A DNA stretch of 64,000 bases from contig NZ_NWSQ01000007.1 of assembly GCF_002531725.1 (NCBI RefSeq), positions 124,001-188,000 on the forward strand. The letters are read 5' to 3'. The notes beneath the pieces are model-generated. The model was not told the DNA's origin and searched no databases. It worked only from the letters and a program-made list of their open reading frames with translations. Source of the stretch: Rhizobium sp. L43 (GTDB lineage Bacteria; Pseudomonadota; Alphaproteobacteria; Rhizobiales; Rhizobiaceae). Shown one piece after another: positions 29,088 through 37,248 of this stretch (positions are counted from its first letter, which is position 1; the number at the start of each line of letters is the position of its first letter). Made by a program: the position numbers and the translations under genes.

Positions 29088-29339
29088 CTATCGCCAATAT
29101 CGGCCTGTCATACTTTCGGTCGATGATCGACCGAGGAGATAACCGAGGCCGAATGCCAGAATGCCGGTGCCGAGCAACAATGCGCTTGCAGTGTGCGGGT
29201 GAGCGCGAACGCCGGAGGCAACTGCGTAGACCTCACGCGTCACCCCATCGGCCGCCGACTTTGCCGCTTTGGTCAATCCCTCCGGCTGCTCAGCCGGTGT
29301 TCCGGTAAATCCGGCGTTCAAGTTTTGTTTGTCGGTCAT
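29088..29339 (-). CDS. Small membrane-anchored protein (DUF883/ElaB-like layout)
   Basis: 83-aa protein. A hydrophilic N-terminal half with Lys-Ala heptads (EGLTKAAKSAADGVTREVYAV) is followed by one C-terminal membrane segment with a Gly pattern (SALLLGTGILAFGLGYLLGR). This resembles the stress-induced, C-tail-anchored ElaB/DUF883 proteins, but the match is by layout only. The ATG at 29339 has AGGAAAGG before it; a longer frame to 29378 lacks a start signal. It lies 35 bases downstream of a DUF2934 gene on the same strand. Confidence 0.7.
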   Translation of the reverse strand: MTDKQNLNAGFTGTPAEQPEGLTKAAKSAADGVTREVYAVASGVRAHPHTASALLLGTGILAFGLGYLLGRSSTESMTGRYWR

Positions 29340-29374
29340 GTCGGGACCTTTCCTGAGATGGCTTGGGGCGGAGT

Positions 29375-29806
29375 TCAACGTTGCTCGCGCGTGCCGGGGG
29401 AGGCTTCGCGTTGATCGGCATCTTCGAGATCGGTTTTGACGAGGAATGCGTCGGTATGTTGGCGCGAGGCCTCTCGCAGTGCCGCGAGATTTGGAGGATT
29501 GCCGGTCTCGCCCCGTGAATCGAGTTCTCGGGCCTCGAATTCTTGGGCCTCGAGTTCATGCTCAGCCTGGCTCCAATGATGCCGGTGCTGGCCTTCTGGC
29601 CTGCCTTCCTTTTCCCACAGGGAATATGCCCTTTTCCGGATCTTCTCCTCGCGGGTGGCTGCCGGCGATCCGCCATTCTGTCCGTCGATTTCGTTCACGG
29701 CGCGCCGAGCCGTCTTCTGTCCGCGTCCGTCCGCGGCAGATGAAAATTCCGGCCGGGCGCTGCCGGCCGTGGTTTCGTTTGTCTTGCGTCGTGCCGGGTT
29801 TTTCAT
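29375..29806 (-). CDS. DUF2934 domain protein
   Basis: 143-aa hydrophilic, strongly charged protein. The DUF2934 motif is visible at about residues 54-83: EKIRKRAYSLWEKEGRPEG followed by HHWSQAEHEL. The flanks look intrinsically disordered. The ATG at 29806 is preceded by AAGGAGAC. Such proteins are common in rhizobia and have no established function. It is followed by the small membrane-anchored gene, and both may be stress-related. Confidence 0.82.
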   Translation of the reverse strand: MKNPARRKTNETTAGSARPEFSSAADGRGQKTARRAVNEIDGQNGGSPAATREEKIRKRAYSLWEKEGRPEGQHRHHWSQAEHELEAQEFEARELDSRGETGNPPNLAALREASRQHTDAFLVKTDLEDADQREASPGTREQR

Positions 29807-29911
29807 GAACGTCTCCTTGGGGATTTCAACCAATTCGGCCGATCTAAGTTCCAAACGAGAGTGACTTGATGCGAAGATCTGGGCTTCCCGCGTTGGCAAC
29901 GTGGAATAACT

Positions 29912-29927
29912 GGTATACTAGTATGCC
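29912..29927. promoter_or_regulatory. Probable GntR operator
   Basis: GGTATACTAGTATGCC is a 16-bp near-perfect palindrome with one mismatched pair, 27 bases before the GntR gene. GntR/FadR-type regulators commonly bind such TNGTATAC-like sites, so autoregulation and control of uxuA are likely. Confidence 0.65.
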
Positions 29928-29954
29928 TCAAAATCTCATTGTGCTGGTATCCTT

Positions 29955-30674
29955 ATGCGGCAGGCATCAGAAACCGAAGTTTTGGCCGTCCCGGCCTCGC
30001 CGGAGATTGGCAGGCTGCGTCGTGTCACCACGGCCGGCGCCATCTATGAACGCCTGCATGCCAATATCGTGTCGCTGCGGATGCCGCCTGGCATGCTGTT
30101 GCAGGAAAAGCGTATTGCCGACGATTTCGGCGTCAGCCGCACGCCGGTGCGTGAAGCGCTGCTCAGGCTTTCCGAAGGCGGACTGGTCGACATTTACCCG
30201 CAGTCGGGCACCGTCGTGTCGCGCGTGCCGGTTTCGGCGATCCCCGAGGCGGTCGTCGTGCGCAAGGCGCTCGAAGGCACGACCGTCGAGACTGCGGCCC
30301 TGATCGCCACCGTTGCAGACATTGCTCGCCTCGATGCGATCATCGCCCGCCAGCGGTCGCATGCCGCGACCGGCAATACCTCGAGCTTCCATGAGGAAGA
30401 CGAGGCCTTTCACGAGGCGATCGCACAGATATCGGGCTATCCCGGAATCTGGACGATTCTGAAAACGGTCAAGGTGCAGATCGACCGGGCGCGGCGGCTG
30501 ACGCTACCGGTGCTGGCGCGGATGGATAATGTGGTGCACGAACATAGGATCATCCGCGATGCGCTTGCCGCCCATGATGCGACGGCGGCCCGAAACGCGA
30601 TGATCCATCACTTGAGCGCCGTCATTCCCGATGTCGACGAGCTGCGCTCGCGCTACCCCGATTATTTCTGCTGA
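29955..30674 (+). CDS. GntR-family (FadR subfamily) transcriptional regulator
   Basis: 239-aa regulator. The winged helix-turn-helix is at about residues 27-90 (IYERLHANIVSLRMPPGM, IADDFGVSRTPVREALLRL) and the helical FCD ligand domain follows, with the metal-ligand type residues in EEDEAFHEAIAQ and the later VHEHRIIRDALAAHD. It lies 45 bases before uxuA and very probably controls it in response to a hexuronate or derived metabolite. The palindrome at 29912 supports autoregulation. Confidence 0.9.
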   Translation: MRQASETEVLAVPASPEIGRLRRVTTAGAIYERLHANIVSLRMPPGMLLQEKRIADDFGVSRTPVREALLRLSEGGLVDIYPQSGTVVSRVPVSAIPEAVVVRKALEGTTVETAALIATVADIARLDAIIARQRSHAATGNTSSFHEEDEAFHEAIAQISGYPGIWTILKTVKVQIDRARRLTLPVLARMDNVVHEHRIIRDALAAHDATAARNAMIHHLSAVIPDVDELRSRYPDYFC

Positions 30675-30719
30675 CGGCAGGACCGAACACGAAACGAAAA
30701 GGCGAGAGAAGGAAGAAGA

Positions 30720-31907
30720 ATGCGGCAAGGTTGGAGATGGTTCGGGCCGGAAGCGCCGGTGACGCTGGATGATGTCCGTCAGACGGGTGCGACCAACATC
30801 GTCTCTTCGCTGCATCAGGTGCCGATCGGCAGGGCCTGGACGGAAAAGGAAGTGCGCGAGCGCCAGTCGCTGATCGAGACGACACCCGGCGACCGTTCGG
30901 CCCTCGTCTGGTCGGTGGTCGAGAGCATCCCGATCCCTGACGCCGTCAAGCGCAAGGGCGGGGAGGCGAAGGCCGAAATCGAGGCGTGGATCGCCAGCCT
31001 CGAGGCGGTCGCCGCCTGCGGCATCCCGATTGTCTGCTATAATTTCATGCCTGTTGTCGACTGGACCCGCACCGAACTCGATTTCGTGACGCCGACGGGT
31101 GCGACTGCCATGCGCTTCGATCATGAGCGCTTCGCCGCCTTCGACCTCTTCATTCTGGAACGGCCGGATGCGGCGCAGCACTATTCCGCGGAAGACCGCG
31201 AGCGGGCGCGTATCGTCTTCGAAGCCATGTCGGACGACGAGATCGCCGACATCACCCGGATCATCACTTCGGCTCTGCCCGGCTCGACCACCGAACCTCT
31301 CACCATTCCGGCCTTCCGGGACAAACTGGTGGCCTATAGCGGCATCGATGCGGCAAGGCTGCGCCGGCACCTGATCGAATTCCTGGAGGCGGTGACCCCG
31401 GCCGCCGAAGCTCGCGGCGTCAAGCTGACGCTGCATCCCGACGATCCGCCGCGTTCGCTGTTCGGCCTGCCGCGCATTGCCTCGACGGCCGATGATTATG
31501 CCGCTCTCTTCGATGCGGTGCCGTCGGCGGCGAACGGCATGTGTTATTGCACCGGCAGCCTCGGCGTACGCGCCGAAAACGACCTGCCGGCGATCGCCCG
31601 GCGCTTCGCTTCGCGCATCCACTTTGCCCATCTGCGCGCCACGACGCGTGAAGGCGATGGCCGGACGTTCCATGAAAGCGCCCATCTGGAAGGCGACGTC
31701 GATATGGTTGCCGTTCTAAGCGAGCTGGTTGCCGAAGACCGCCGCCGCGGCCCCGAAGACACGATCGTCTTCCGCTCGGACCATGGCCACCGTATGCTCG
31801 ACGATCTCGACAAGGTCGTCACCCCAGGCTACCCGGCCATCGGCCGCATGCGCGGCCTCGCCGAACTCCGCGGCATCCTGCATGCGCTGGGCGCCCCGCC
31901 GACCTGA
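30720..31907 (+). CDS. uxuA: Mannonate dehydratase
   Basis: 395-aa enzyme that converts D-mannonate to 2-keto-3-deoxy-D-gluconate in glucuronate breakdown. Start MRQGWRWFGP, the metal-binding segments LHPDDPPRSLFGLPRI and NGMCYCTGSLGVR with its Cys, and the later HFAHLRAT and FRSDHGHRM, are all hallmarks of UxuA. The length is normal. A strong GAGAGAAGGAAGAA lies before the ATG. No uxuB oxidoreductase follows. Confidence 0.95.
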   Translation: MRQGWRWFGPEAPVTLDDVRQTGATNIVSSLHQVPIGRAWTEKEVRERQSLIETTPGDRSALVWSVVESIPIPDAVKRKGGEAKAEIEAWIASLEAVAACGIPIVCYNFMPVVDWTRTELDFVTPTGATAMRFDHERFAAFDLFILERPDAAQHYSAEDRERARIVFEAMSDDEIADITRIITSALPGSTTEPLTIPAFRDKLVAYSGIDAARLRRHLIEFLEAVTPAAEARGVKLTLHPDDPPRSLFGLPRIASTADDYAALFDAVPSAANGMCYCTGSLGVRAENDLPAIARRFASRIHFAHLRATTREGDGRTFHESAHLEGDVDMVAVLSELVAEDRRRGPEDTIVFRSDHGHRMLDDLDKVVTPGYPAIGRMRGLAELRGILHALGAPPT

Positions 31908-31949
31908 GGTGTTGTCTTTGGTTGAGGAGGGGCAAGGCGCCGCCACGAA

Positions 31950-32122
31950 TCTCTTCTCCCCAGCGGGGAGAAGTGCCGGAGCGATAGCGAGGCGATGAGG
32001 GGGCCACACGGCACACCGCTCAATATTGCGCTTCGCTTGCGCTCAGCGCACTCGCTCCTATCGTCGCTCGCCCCCTCATCTGCGCTTCGGACATCTTCTC
32101 CCAGCTGGGGGAAGAAGGGGGA
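31950..32122. repeat. Inverted pair of intergenic repeats
   Basis: Two related segments in opposite orientation fill the gap between uxuA and the TetR gene. The left arm (31950-32003) contains CTTCTCCCC/GGGGAGAAG and ends GATGAGGGGGCC; the right arm (32069-32122) starts CGCCCCCTCATC and ends with CTTCTCCC and its partner GGGGGAAGAA. This family of repeat is frequent between genes in rhizobia. The pair could form a very long hairpin acting as a transcription barrier. Confidence 0.7.
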
Positions 32123-32175
32123 GCAAGCCGCGCCCGTAAACAAAAACCACCCCACTCTGAAGCCCGAGCGATGCT

Positions 32176-32823
32176 TCAGAGTGCGCAACCCTTCAGAAAA
32201 AGATCGGCGCACATCTTCGCCCGCGTCTGGATCACCTCGATCGTCGGCGGCGGCTCCTGACGCAGGATCGCCGCGCGCTGCGGCTCCATGGCCATCATGC
32301 CGCGCAGCATGCCGCAGGCTAGATGCGGATCGTCGAGCGCAATGAGGCCGCGCTCAACCTGCCGGCGCAGCCAGTCCTCCATCAGCTCATTGGTACGCAG
32401 AATCGCCTGTTCGTAGAAGGACGTGGCGATCTCCGGAAAGCGATCCGACTCGCCGATGACGAGGCGCATGATGGTGACCGTATCCTCCGACAGCGACAGC
32501 ATGCCGTAAGCCATCAGCATGCGCTCCAATCCTTCCCTGAGATCGGCAGTGGCGAGCGTTGCCGGATCGAGCGCAAGCAGGAAACCGAGGATACGTTCGG
32601 AGATCACGCTGGCGAAGAGATCGGCCTTGGTCGGGAACAGCCGGTAGAGGGTCTTTGTGGAAACCCCAGCCTCCTGGGCGATCGTGGCGATGCTTGCCGC
32701 CGCGTAGCCATTCTCGTGAAACTGGCTGTTCGCCGCCTTGACGATCAGGCCCCTGGTGTCGTCGTCACAGCGGATCTGCGGCCTGCCTCTCGGCCTCTTC
32801 TCGATTTGTTGATTTTGGACCAT
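32176..32823 (-). CDS. TetR-family regulator of the efflux pump
   Basis: 215-aa repressor. The N-terminal helix-turn-helix lies at about residues 30-70 (FHENGYAAASIATIAQEAGVS followed by TKTLYRLFPTKADLF); the rest is the ligand-binding helical domain of the AefR-like type (C-terminal TetR domain). It is divergent from an EmrAB-type pump with palindromes in between, so it probably represses the pump and itself. In R. etli the related pump rmrAB is next to such a regulator. The ATG at 32823 is favoured; an ATG at 32844 is possible. Confidence 0.88.
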   Translation of the reverse strand: MVQNQQIEKRPRGRPQIRCDDDTRGLIVKAANSQFHENGYAAASIATIAQEAGVSTKTLYRLFPTKADLFASVISERILGFLLALDPATLATADLREGLERMLMAYGMLSLSEDTVTIMRLVIGESDRFPEIATSFYEQAILRTNELMEDWLRRQVERGLIALDDPHLACGMLRGMMAMEPQRAAILRQEPPPTIEVIQTRAKMCADLFLKGCAL

Positions 32824-32864
32824 CGTTATTTTCCAAATTCCCATTGACTTCCATTTTATAGAGC

Positions 32865-32880
32865 ATATTTTGGAAAATAT
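32865..32880. promoter_or_regulatory. Probable TetR operator
   Basis: ATATTTT-GG-AAAATAT, perfect 7-bp arms, lies in the divergent region between the regulator and the pump. Related half sites occur on both sides: ATTTTCCAAATT at 32828-32839 and TTTCCTAAATTGG just after the palindrome. Together they suggest cooperative binding. Confidence 0.65.
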
Positions 32881-32956
32881 CAAGTTTCCTAAATTGGATC
32901 ACCTGACTTCAGAGGCCGCAGCCCAAGAGACGGCGACCGTCATCCGGAGAGAGACA

Positions 32957-34141
32957 ATGACCATCAAGACGCTGCATGCCCTCAACAACAACGCTGCTCC
33001 CGAAACTGTTGCCGAAGCTGCCCCAGCCAACCTGGACGCCGGCCAACCGCCGCGCATCGCCGAGGCTGCCGCTCCCATTGCCGAGGAAAAGCCCGCCCGC
33101 AAGCGTGGCGGCCGCTCTCTGCTTCTCGGCGCCACAGCACTCGTGCTGATCGCCGCCGGCGCCTATTACGGCCATGATTACTGGACGGTCGGGCGCTTCC
33201 ATATCTCAACTGACGATGCCTATGTGAAGGCCGACAACAGCACGATTGCCCCCAAGGTCTCCGGTTATCTCGCCGAGGTCCTCGTCATGGACAACGAGAC
33301 CGTCAAGGCCGGCCAGCCGCTTGCCCGGATCGACGACCGCGACTTCAAGGCGGCTCTCGATCAGGCCAAGGCTGATGTCGCCGCCGCGGAAGCCACCGTC
33401 AACGCCAAGCAGGCTTCACTCGATATCCAGCAATCGACGATCGCCGCTGCCCGCGCGACGGTCGACGTCGATCGCGCCAACGAGACGTTCGCCGAGCAGA
33501 ACAACAAGCGCTATTCGAACCTTGCCACCAGCGGTTATGCCCCGGTCCAGACGGCGCAGCAGGCCGCCTCGCAGATCGCTGCCGCCCAAGCCACGATCGT
33601 CCGCGACAGCGCCTCGCTCGACGCTGCCGTCAAGCAGGTCGATCTTCTCAACGCCGAGCTTGCCCAGGCGAAGGCGGCACTTGCCCGCAGCCAGGCCGTT
33701 CAGCATCAGGCTGAGCTGAACCTCTCCTATGCGACGATATCAGCCCCTGTCGACGGCACCGTCGGCAACCGGACGCTGCGCGTCGGTCAATATGTCCAGA
33801 CCGGCACCCAGTTGATGTCGGTCGTGCCGACGACGGCTGCCTATGTCATCGCCAACTACAAGGAAACGCAGCTGACCGATGTCCGGGCCGGCCAGCCTGT
33901 CGATATCGAGGTCGATATGTTCCCCGGCCGCACCTATCACGGCCATGTCGACAGCCTTGCGCCGGCGAGCGGCCAGGAGTTCGCGCTACTGCCGCCTGAC
34001 AATGCTACCGGCAATTTCACCAAGGTCGTCCAGCGCATTCCGGTCAGGATCGTGCTCGACGGCGACGCCGCCGCAAATGGCGATCTGCGCCCGGGCATGT
34101 CCGTCCAGCCGAGCATCGATACCAAGAACGACCGCAGCTAG
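32957..34141 (+). CDS. rmrA: Multidrug efflux adaptor (HlyD/EmrA family)
   Basis: 394-aa periplasmic adaptor anchored by one membrane segment (LLLGATALVLIAAGAYYG, about residues 56-75). It has the EmrA-type barrel-sandwich start STDDAYVKADNSTIAPKVSG, a long Ala/Gln-rich coiled coil and the closing half YATISAPVDGTVGNRTLRVG. It bridges the MFS pump to an outer-membrane channel; no TolC homologue is nearby. The ATG at 32957 has GGAGAGAG before it. The symbol follows the R. etli RmrAB pump, known for export of plant phenolics; orthology is inferred. Confidence 0.87.
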   Translation: MTIKTLHALNNNAAPETVAEAAPANLDAGQPPRIAEAAAPIAEEKPARKRGGRSLLLGATALVLIAAGAYYGHDYWTVGRFHISTDDAYVKADNSTIAPKVSGYLAEVLVMDNETVKAGQPLARIDDRDFKAALDQAKADVAAAEATVNAKQASLDIQQSTIAAARATVDVDRANETFAEQNNKRYSNLATSGYAPVQTAQQAASQIAAAQATIVRDSASLDAAVKQVDLLNAELAQAKAALARSQAVQHQAELNLSYATISAPVDGTVGNRTLRVGQYVQTGTQLMSVVPTTAAYVIANYKETQLTDVRAGQPVDIEVDMFPGRTYHGHVDSLAPASGQEFALLPPDNATGNFTKVVQRIPVRIVLDGDAAANGDLRPGMSVQPSIDTKNDRS

Positions 34142-34165
34142 GCCGGGGGACGAGGAGTTCGTGTC

Positions 34166-35755
34166 ATGTCCACCATCACAGCAACTGCAATCGCCGTTCC
34201 GCAGCCAAGAGCCGGGGCAAGCACCAGAGACTGGATCGCCGTTCTCGCCGGCATGATCGGCGCCTTCATGGCGATCCTCAACATCCAGATCACCAACGCC
34301 TCCCTCCTCGATATCGAGGGCGGCATCGGAACGGGCGTCGACAACGGCGCCTGGATCTCGACATCCTACCTGATCGGCGAGATCGTCGTCATTCCGCTGA
34401 CAGCCTATTTCAGCAACGTCTTCTCGTTCCGCCGCTATATCCTCGTCAACTCAGTCCTGTTCCCACTCTTCTCGATGGCCTGTGCCTTTGCCCATGATCT
34501 CGGCACGATGATCCTGCTGCGCGGCCTGCAGGGCTTTGCCGGCGGCGTGCTGATCCCGATGGCCTTCACCATGGTCCTGACCAAGCTGCCGAAGCCGCAG
34601 CAGCCGCTCGGCCTCGCCATCTTCGCGCTTTCGGTGACCTTCGCTCCGGCCATCGGCCCGACGATCGGCGGCTACCTGACCGAGAATTACGGTTGGCAGA
34701 CGATCTTCTTCATCAACACGATCCCGAGCCTCATTATGGCGGCGGCTCTCGCACTGACGCTGGAGAAGCAGCCGATGCAGCTTCATCTTCTGAAGGAAGG
34801 CGACTGGGCCGGTATCTTTACTATGGCAATCGGCCTCTCGGCGCTGCAGACCGTGCTGGAAGAAGGCAACAAGGACGACTGGTTCTCGTCGCGCTTCATC
34901 ATCAAGCTCAGCATCGTCGCCTTCGTCTTTCTCGTCGCCTTCATCTGGATCGAGCTGACGGTGAAGAAACCATTGGTCAAGCTTCGCCTGCTGACGCAGC
35001 GCAATTTCGGTATCGGCGTGCTGGTCAACGTGCTCGTCGGCGTCGCGCTCTTCGGCACGGTCTATATCCTGCCGCAATATCTCGGCCAGGTGCAGCGCTA
35101 TAATGCCGAGCAGATCGGCAACGTGCTGGCCTGGACCGGCCTGCCGCAGCTCCTGCTCATCCCGCTCGTCCCGGTTTTGATGAAGCGCTTCGATGCCCGT
35201 TACATCGGTTTCCTCGGCATCTCGATCTTTGCGATCAGCTGTTTCATGAACATCATGCTGTCGGCTGACAATGCCGGCGATCAGTTCTGGATTCCGAATA
35301 TCGTCCGCGCCATCGGCCAAGCTTTGGTGCTGACGCCGATCACCGCCATCACCACGGCCGGCATTGCGCCATCAGATGCGGCCGCCGCCTCGGGGCTCAC
35401 CAACATGCTGCGCAATCTCGGTGGGGCGGTCGGCACGGCAACGCTCGGCACGGTGCTGACCAAACGCGAGCAGTTCCACTCCAACATCATCGGTCAGTCG
35501 GTGACGCTCGGCCGCGACGAAGTCCGCAACCGCCTCGACCAGCTGACCGGCTACTTCCTGTCGCACGGCGTCTCCGACCATGCCGTCGCAGCCCAGAAGG
35601 CAGTCGTGGCGCTGGGACAGGTCGTCAAACGCCAGGCTTTGATCATGGGCTTCAGCGATACTTTCGCCGTCATCGGCGTAGTTCTTGCCATTGCAGCCGT
35701 CGCCCTGCTGCTCACCCAAAAACCGCGGGCCGGTGGTGGCGCCGGCGCCCACTGA
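34166..35755 (+). CDS. rmrB: Multidrug efflux MFS permease (DHA2/EmrB family)
   Basis: 529-aa inner-membrane proton-driven pump with 14 hydrophobic segments, the number typical of DHA2. Motif C-like VTFAPAIGPTIGGYLTENYGWQTIFFIN is split by conserved Gly/Pro residues, and the first segment has the DHA2 pattern NIQITNASL. It starts 24 bases after rmrA and ends at a strong terminator. Substrates are probably flavonoids, phenolics or other hydrophobic toxins. The identity with R. etli rmrB is inferred. Confidence 0.88.
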   Translation: MSTITATAIAVPQPRAGASTRDWIAVLAGMIGAFMAILNIQITNASLLDIEGGIGTGVDNGAWISTSYLIGEIVVIPLTAYFSNVFSFRRYILVNSVLFPLFSMACAFAHDLGTMILLRGLQGFAGGVLIPMAFTMVLTKLPKPQQPLGLAIFALSVTFAPAIGPTIGGYLTENYGWQTIFFINTIPSLIMAAALALTLEKQPMQLHLLKEGDWAGIFTMAIGLSALQTVLEEGNKDDWFSSRFIIKLSIVAFVFLVAFIWIELTVKKPLVKLRLLTQRNFGIGVLVNVLVGVALFGTVYILPQYLGQVQRYNAEQIGNVLAWTGLPQLLLIPLVPVLMKRFDARYIGFLGISIFAISCFMNIMLSADNAGDQFWIPNIVRAIGQALVLTPITAITTAGIAPSDAAAASGLTNMLRNLGGAVGTATLGTVLTKREQFHSNIIGQSVTLGRDEVRNRLDQLTGYFLSHGVSDHAVAAQKAVVALGQVVKRQALIMGFSDTFAVIGVVLAIAAVALLLTQKPRAGGGAGAH

Positions 35756-35761
35756 AACAGA

Positions 35762-35796
35762 AGCGCTCGCCCGGCTTCCCGGCGAGCGCTTTCTTC
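35762..35796 (+). terminator. Terminator of the efflux operon
   Basis: Perfect 10-bp stem AGCGCTCGCC / GGCGAGCGCT with a 9-base loop, followed by TTCTTC, starting 7 bases after the rmrB stop. The convergent gene ends within it, so it may serve both strands. Confidence 0.85.
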
Positions 35797-36664
35797 ATTG
35801 CGGAATTTCGACCGTAAAGGCGAAGCGGGCCACCGCACCCGGCGCCAGGATCGTGGTGGACGGCCGCGCCGACAACTCGCTCGACCCTCCAGCTTCCGCG
35901 GCCGTTCCATGCCAGGGCTCGATGCAGAGGAAGGGCGCACCCGGCTTGGTCCAGAGCGCAAGATTGGGCAGGTTTTCGAAACGGAACTGCATGGCCGGTC
36001 CGCCTTCGGCGCCATAAGTTAAACCTTCGCCGGCATCCTTCGGGAAAATCATCGCATCCTGTTCGAACATCGTATGATCCAGCACCAGACGGCCGGCATC
36101 AAACGGTGAGGGCAGAGGCACCGGGTTGATCAGGCCGCCCGCCAGCCGCACAAGCGCCGGCTCGCCTTCATTGTCGAGCGTCACGATATGGTCGCGCCCG
36201 GAAGCACCTGGCAGCGGCCAGGCGAAAGCCGAATGGAATCCGAGGCCGAACGGCATCGGCTTCTGATCGCGATTGGTGACCTCCGCCGTCACCGTCAAGG
36301 CGCGGCCCTCGACCGCATGCACGACGGCCAGCTGGAACTCGAACGGATAGACCGCCCGCGTCGCCTCCGAAGCAACCAGTTCGAACCGGCACATCGTCTC
36401 GGTGGATGCGGCAAGCGCGAATTCGCTGCGGCGGGCAAAGCCATGCTGGGCCATCGGATAGACCGTGCCGTCGATCGCGATCTTGTCGTCAGGCGCCTTG
36501 CCGACGATCGGAAACAGGATCGGGGACCGCCCGGTCCAGAAGGCTGCGTCGCCCGTCCACAACCAGGAGCGTCCGTCGCTTGATGTGAGCGCCTGCATCT
36601 CGGCGCCGAGGGGAGAGATGTCGACGGTGAGGTCCTGATTGCCGATCCGGATTAAGGTTGGCAT
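35795..36664 (-). CDS. Aldose 1-epimerase family protein
   Basis: 289-aa member of the galactose mutarotase-like fold. The His residues used in catalysis lie in MAQHGFARRSEF and LGFHSAFAWPL, and the C-terminal acid in CIEPWHGTAAE. It is closer to the LacX/YeaD-like subgroup than to galactose mutarotase proper. The ATG at 36664 is preceded by AAAGGGA; a longer frame to 36682 has no better start. It probably equilibrates anomers of a hexose or sugar phosphate. Confidence 0.88.
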   Translation of the reverse strand: MPTLIRIGNQDLTVDISPLGAEMQALTSSDGRSWLWTGDAAFWTGRSPILFPIVGKAPDDKIAIDGTVYPMAQHGFARRSEFALAASTETMCRFELVASEATRAVYPFEFQLAVVHAVEGRALTVTAEVTNRDQKPMPFGLGFHSAFAWPLPGASGRDHIVTLDNEGEPALVRLAGGLINPVPLPSPFDAGRLVLDHTMFEQDAMIFPKDAGEGLTYGAEGGPAMQFRFENLPNLALWTKPGAPFLCIEPWHGTAAEAGGSSELSARPSTTILAPGAVARFAFTVEIPQ

Positions 36665-36774
36665 CGCAATTCCCTTTCGCACTGGTTGGTATCAAGCCAT
36701 ACCTTTCCGCACCGGGGATTTCCAGCCAATAGGTGGAAGGGCCGTGGTGGCGGTGATCAAAGCTTGGGCGGAGG

Positions 36775-37104
36775 CTATTTTCGCATCGCGCCCAATCTTG
36801 CGATCACTTCATTCGGGATGCCGTAGCGCTGAATGGCATCGCGATTGTTGCGCAGCCCGCAGATCTCGCGCTGGATGAAGAATGCCCAGACGGCGTCGGA
36901 CGCTTCATTGAGAAGCCGCTCGCGCTCCTCGGCACTCTGGCGCTCGGGAGTCCAGGCCTTCAGGTCGGCGAGCGCCGCCTCCACCTTCAGCCCGTGACGC
37001 CCGAGTGAATCGGCGCGTTCAGACATCAGCTCGTATTCGAGGACGTTGAAGCCGTTTCTATCCTGCTGGGATTGTCTGAAGGACTGCGGCGGACGAACGC
37101 TCAT
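36775..37104 (-). CDS. Conserved hypothetical protein (possible DUF6665)
   Basis: 109-aa soluble helical protein with a characteristic core FNVLEYELMSERADSLGRHG and the Cys-containing WAFFIQREICGLRNNRDAI near the C-terminus. The pattern reminds me of a small rhizobial family listed as DUF6665; I could not check it. The ATG at 37104 has AAGGAA at a good distance. It diverges from the ABC-F gene. Function unknown. Confidence 0.72.
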   Translation of the reverse strand: MSVRPPQSFRQSQQDRNGFNVLEYELMSERADSLGRHGLKVEAALADLKAWTPERQSAEERERLLNEASDAVWAFFIQREICGLRNNRDAIQRYGIPNEVIARLGAMRK

Positions 37105-37248
37105 TGGCACGAATTCCTTGTCGGCGTAGGCCACGATCTTAGCCAATCCGGCTCGACAGATCGAGAGGGTTCGAAACGGGCCTATCCCGGCATTTCCATG
37201 CGTGGCATAAGGGCGCCGAAACCTTTCCCCCTAGACCCAGCGCGCATC

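Noticed and set aside
31950..32122. CRISPR or mobile element ends
   Set aside because: Only two arms in opposite orientation, no spacers, no transposase; the sequence matches a general rhizobial intergenic repeat.
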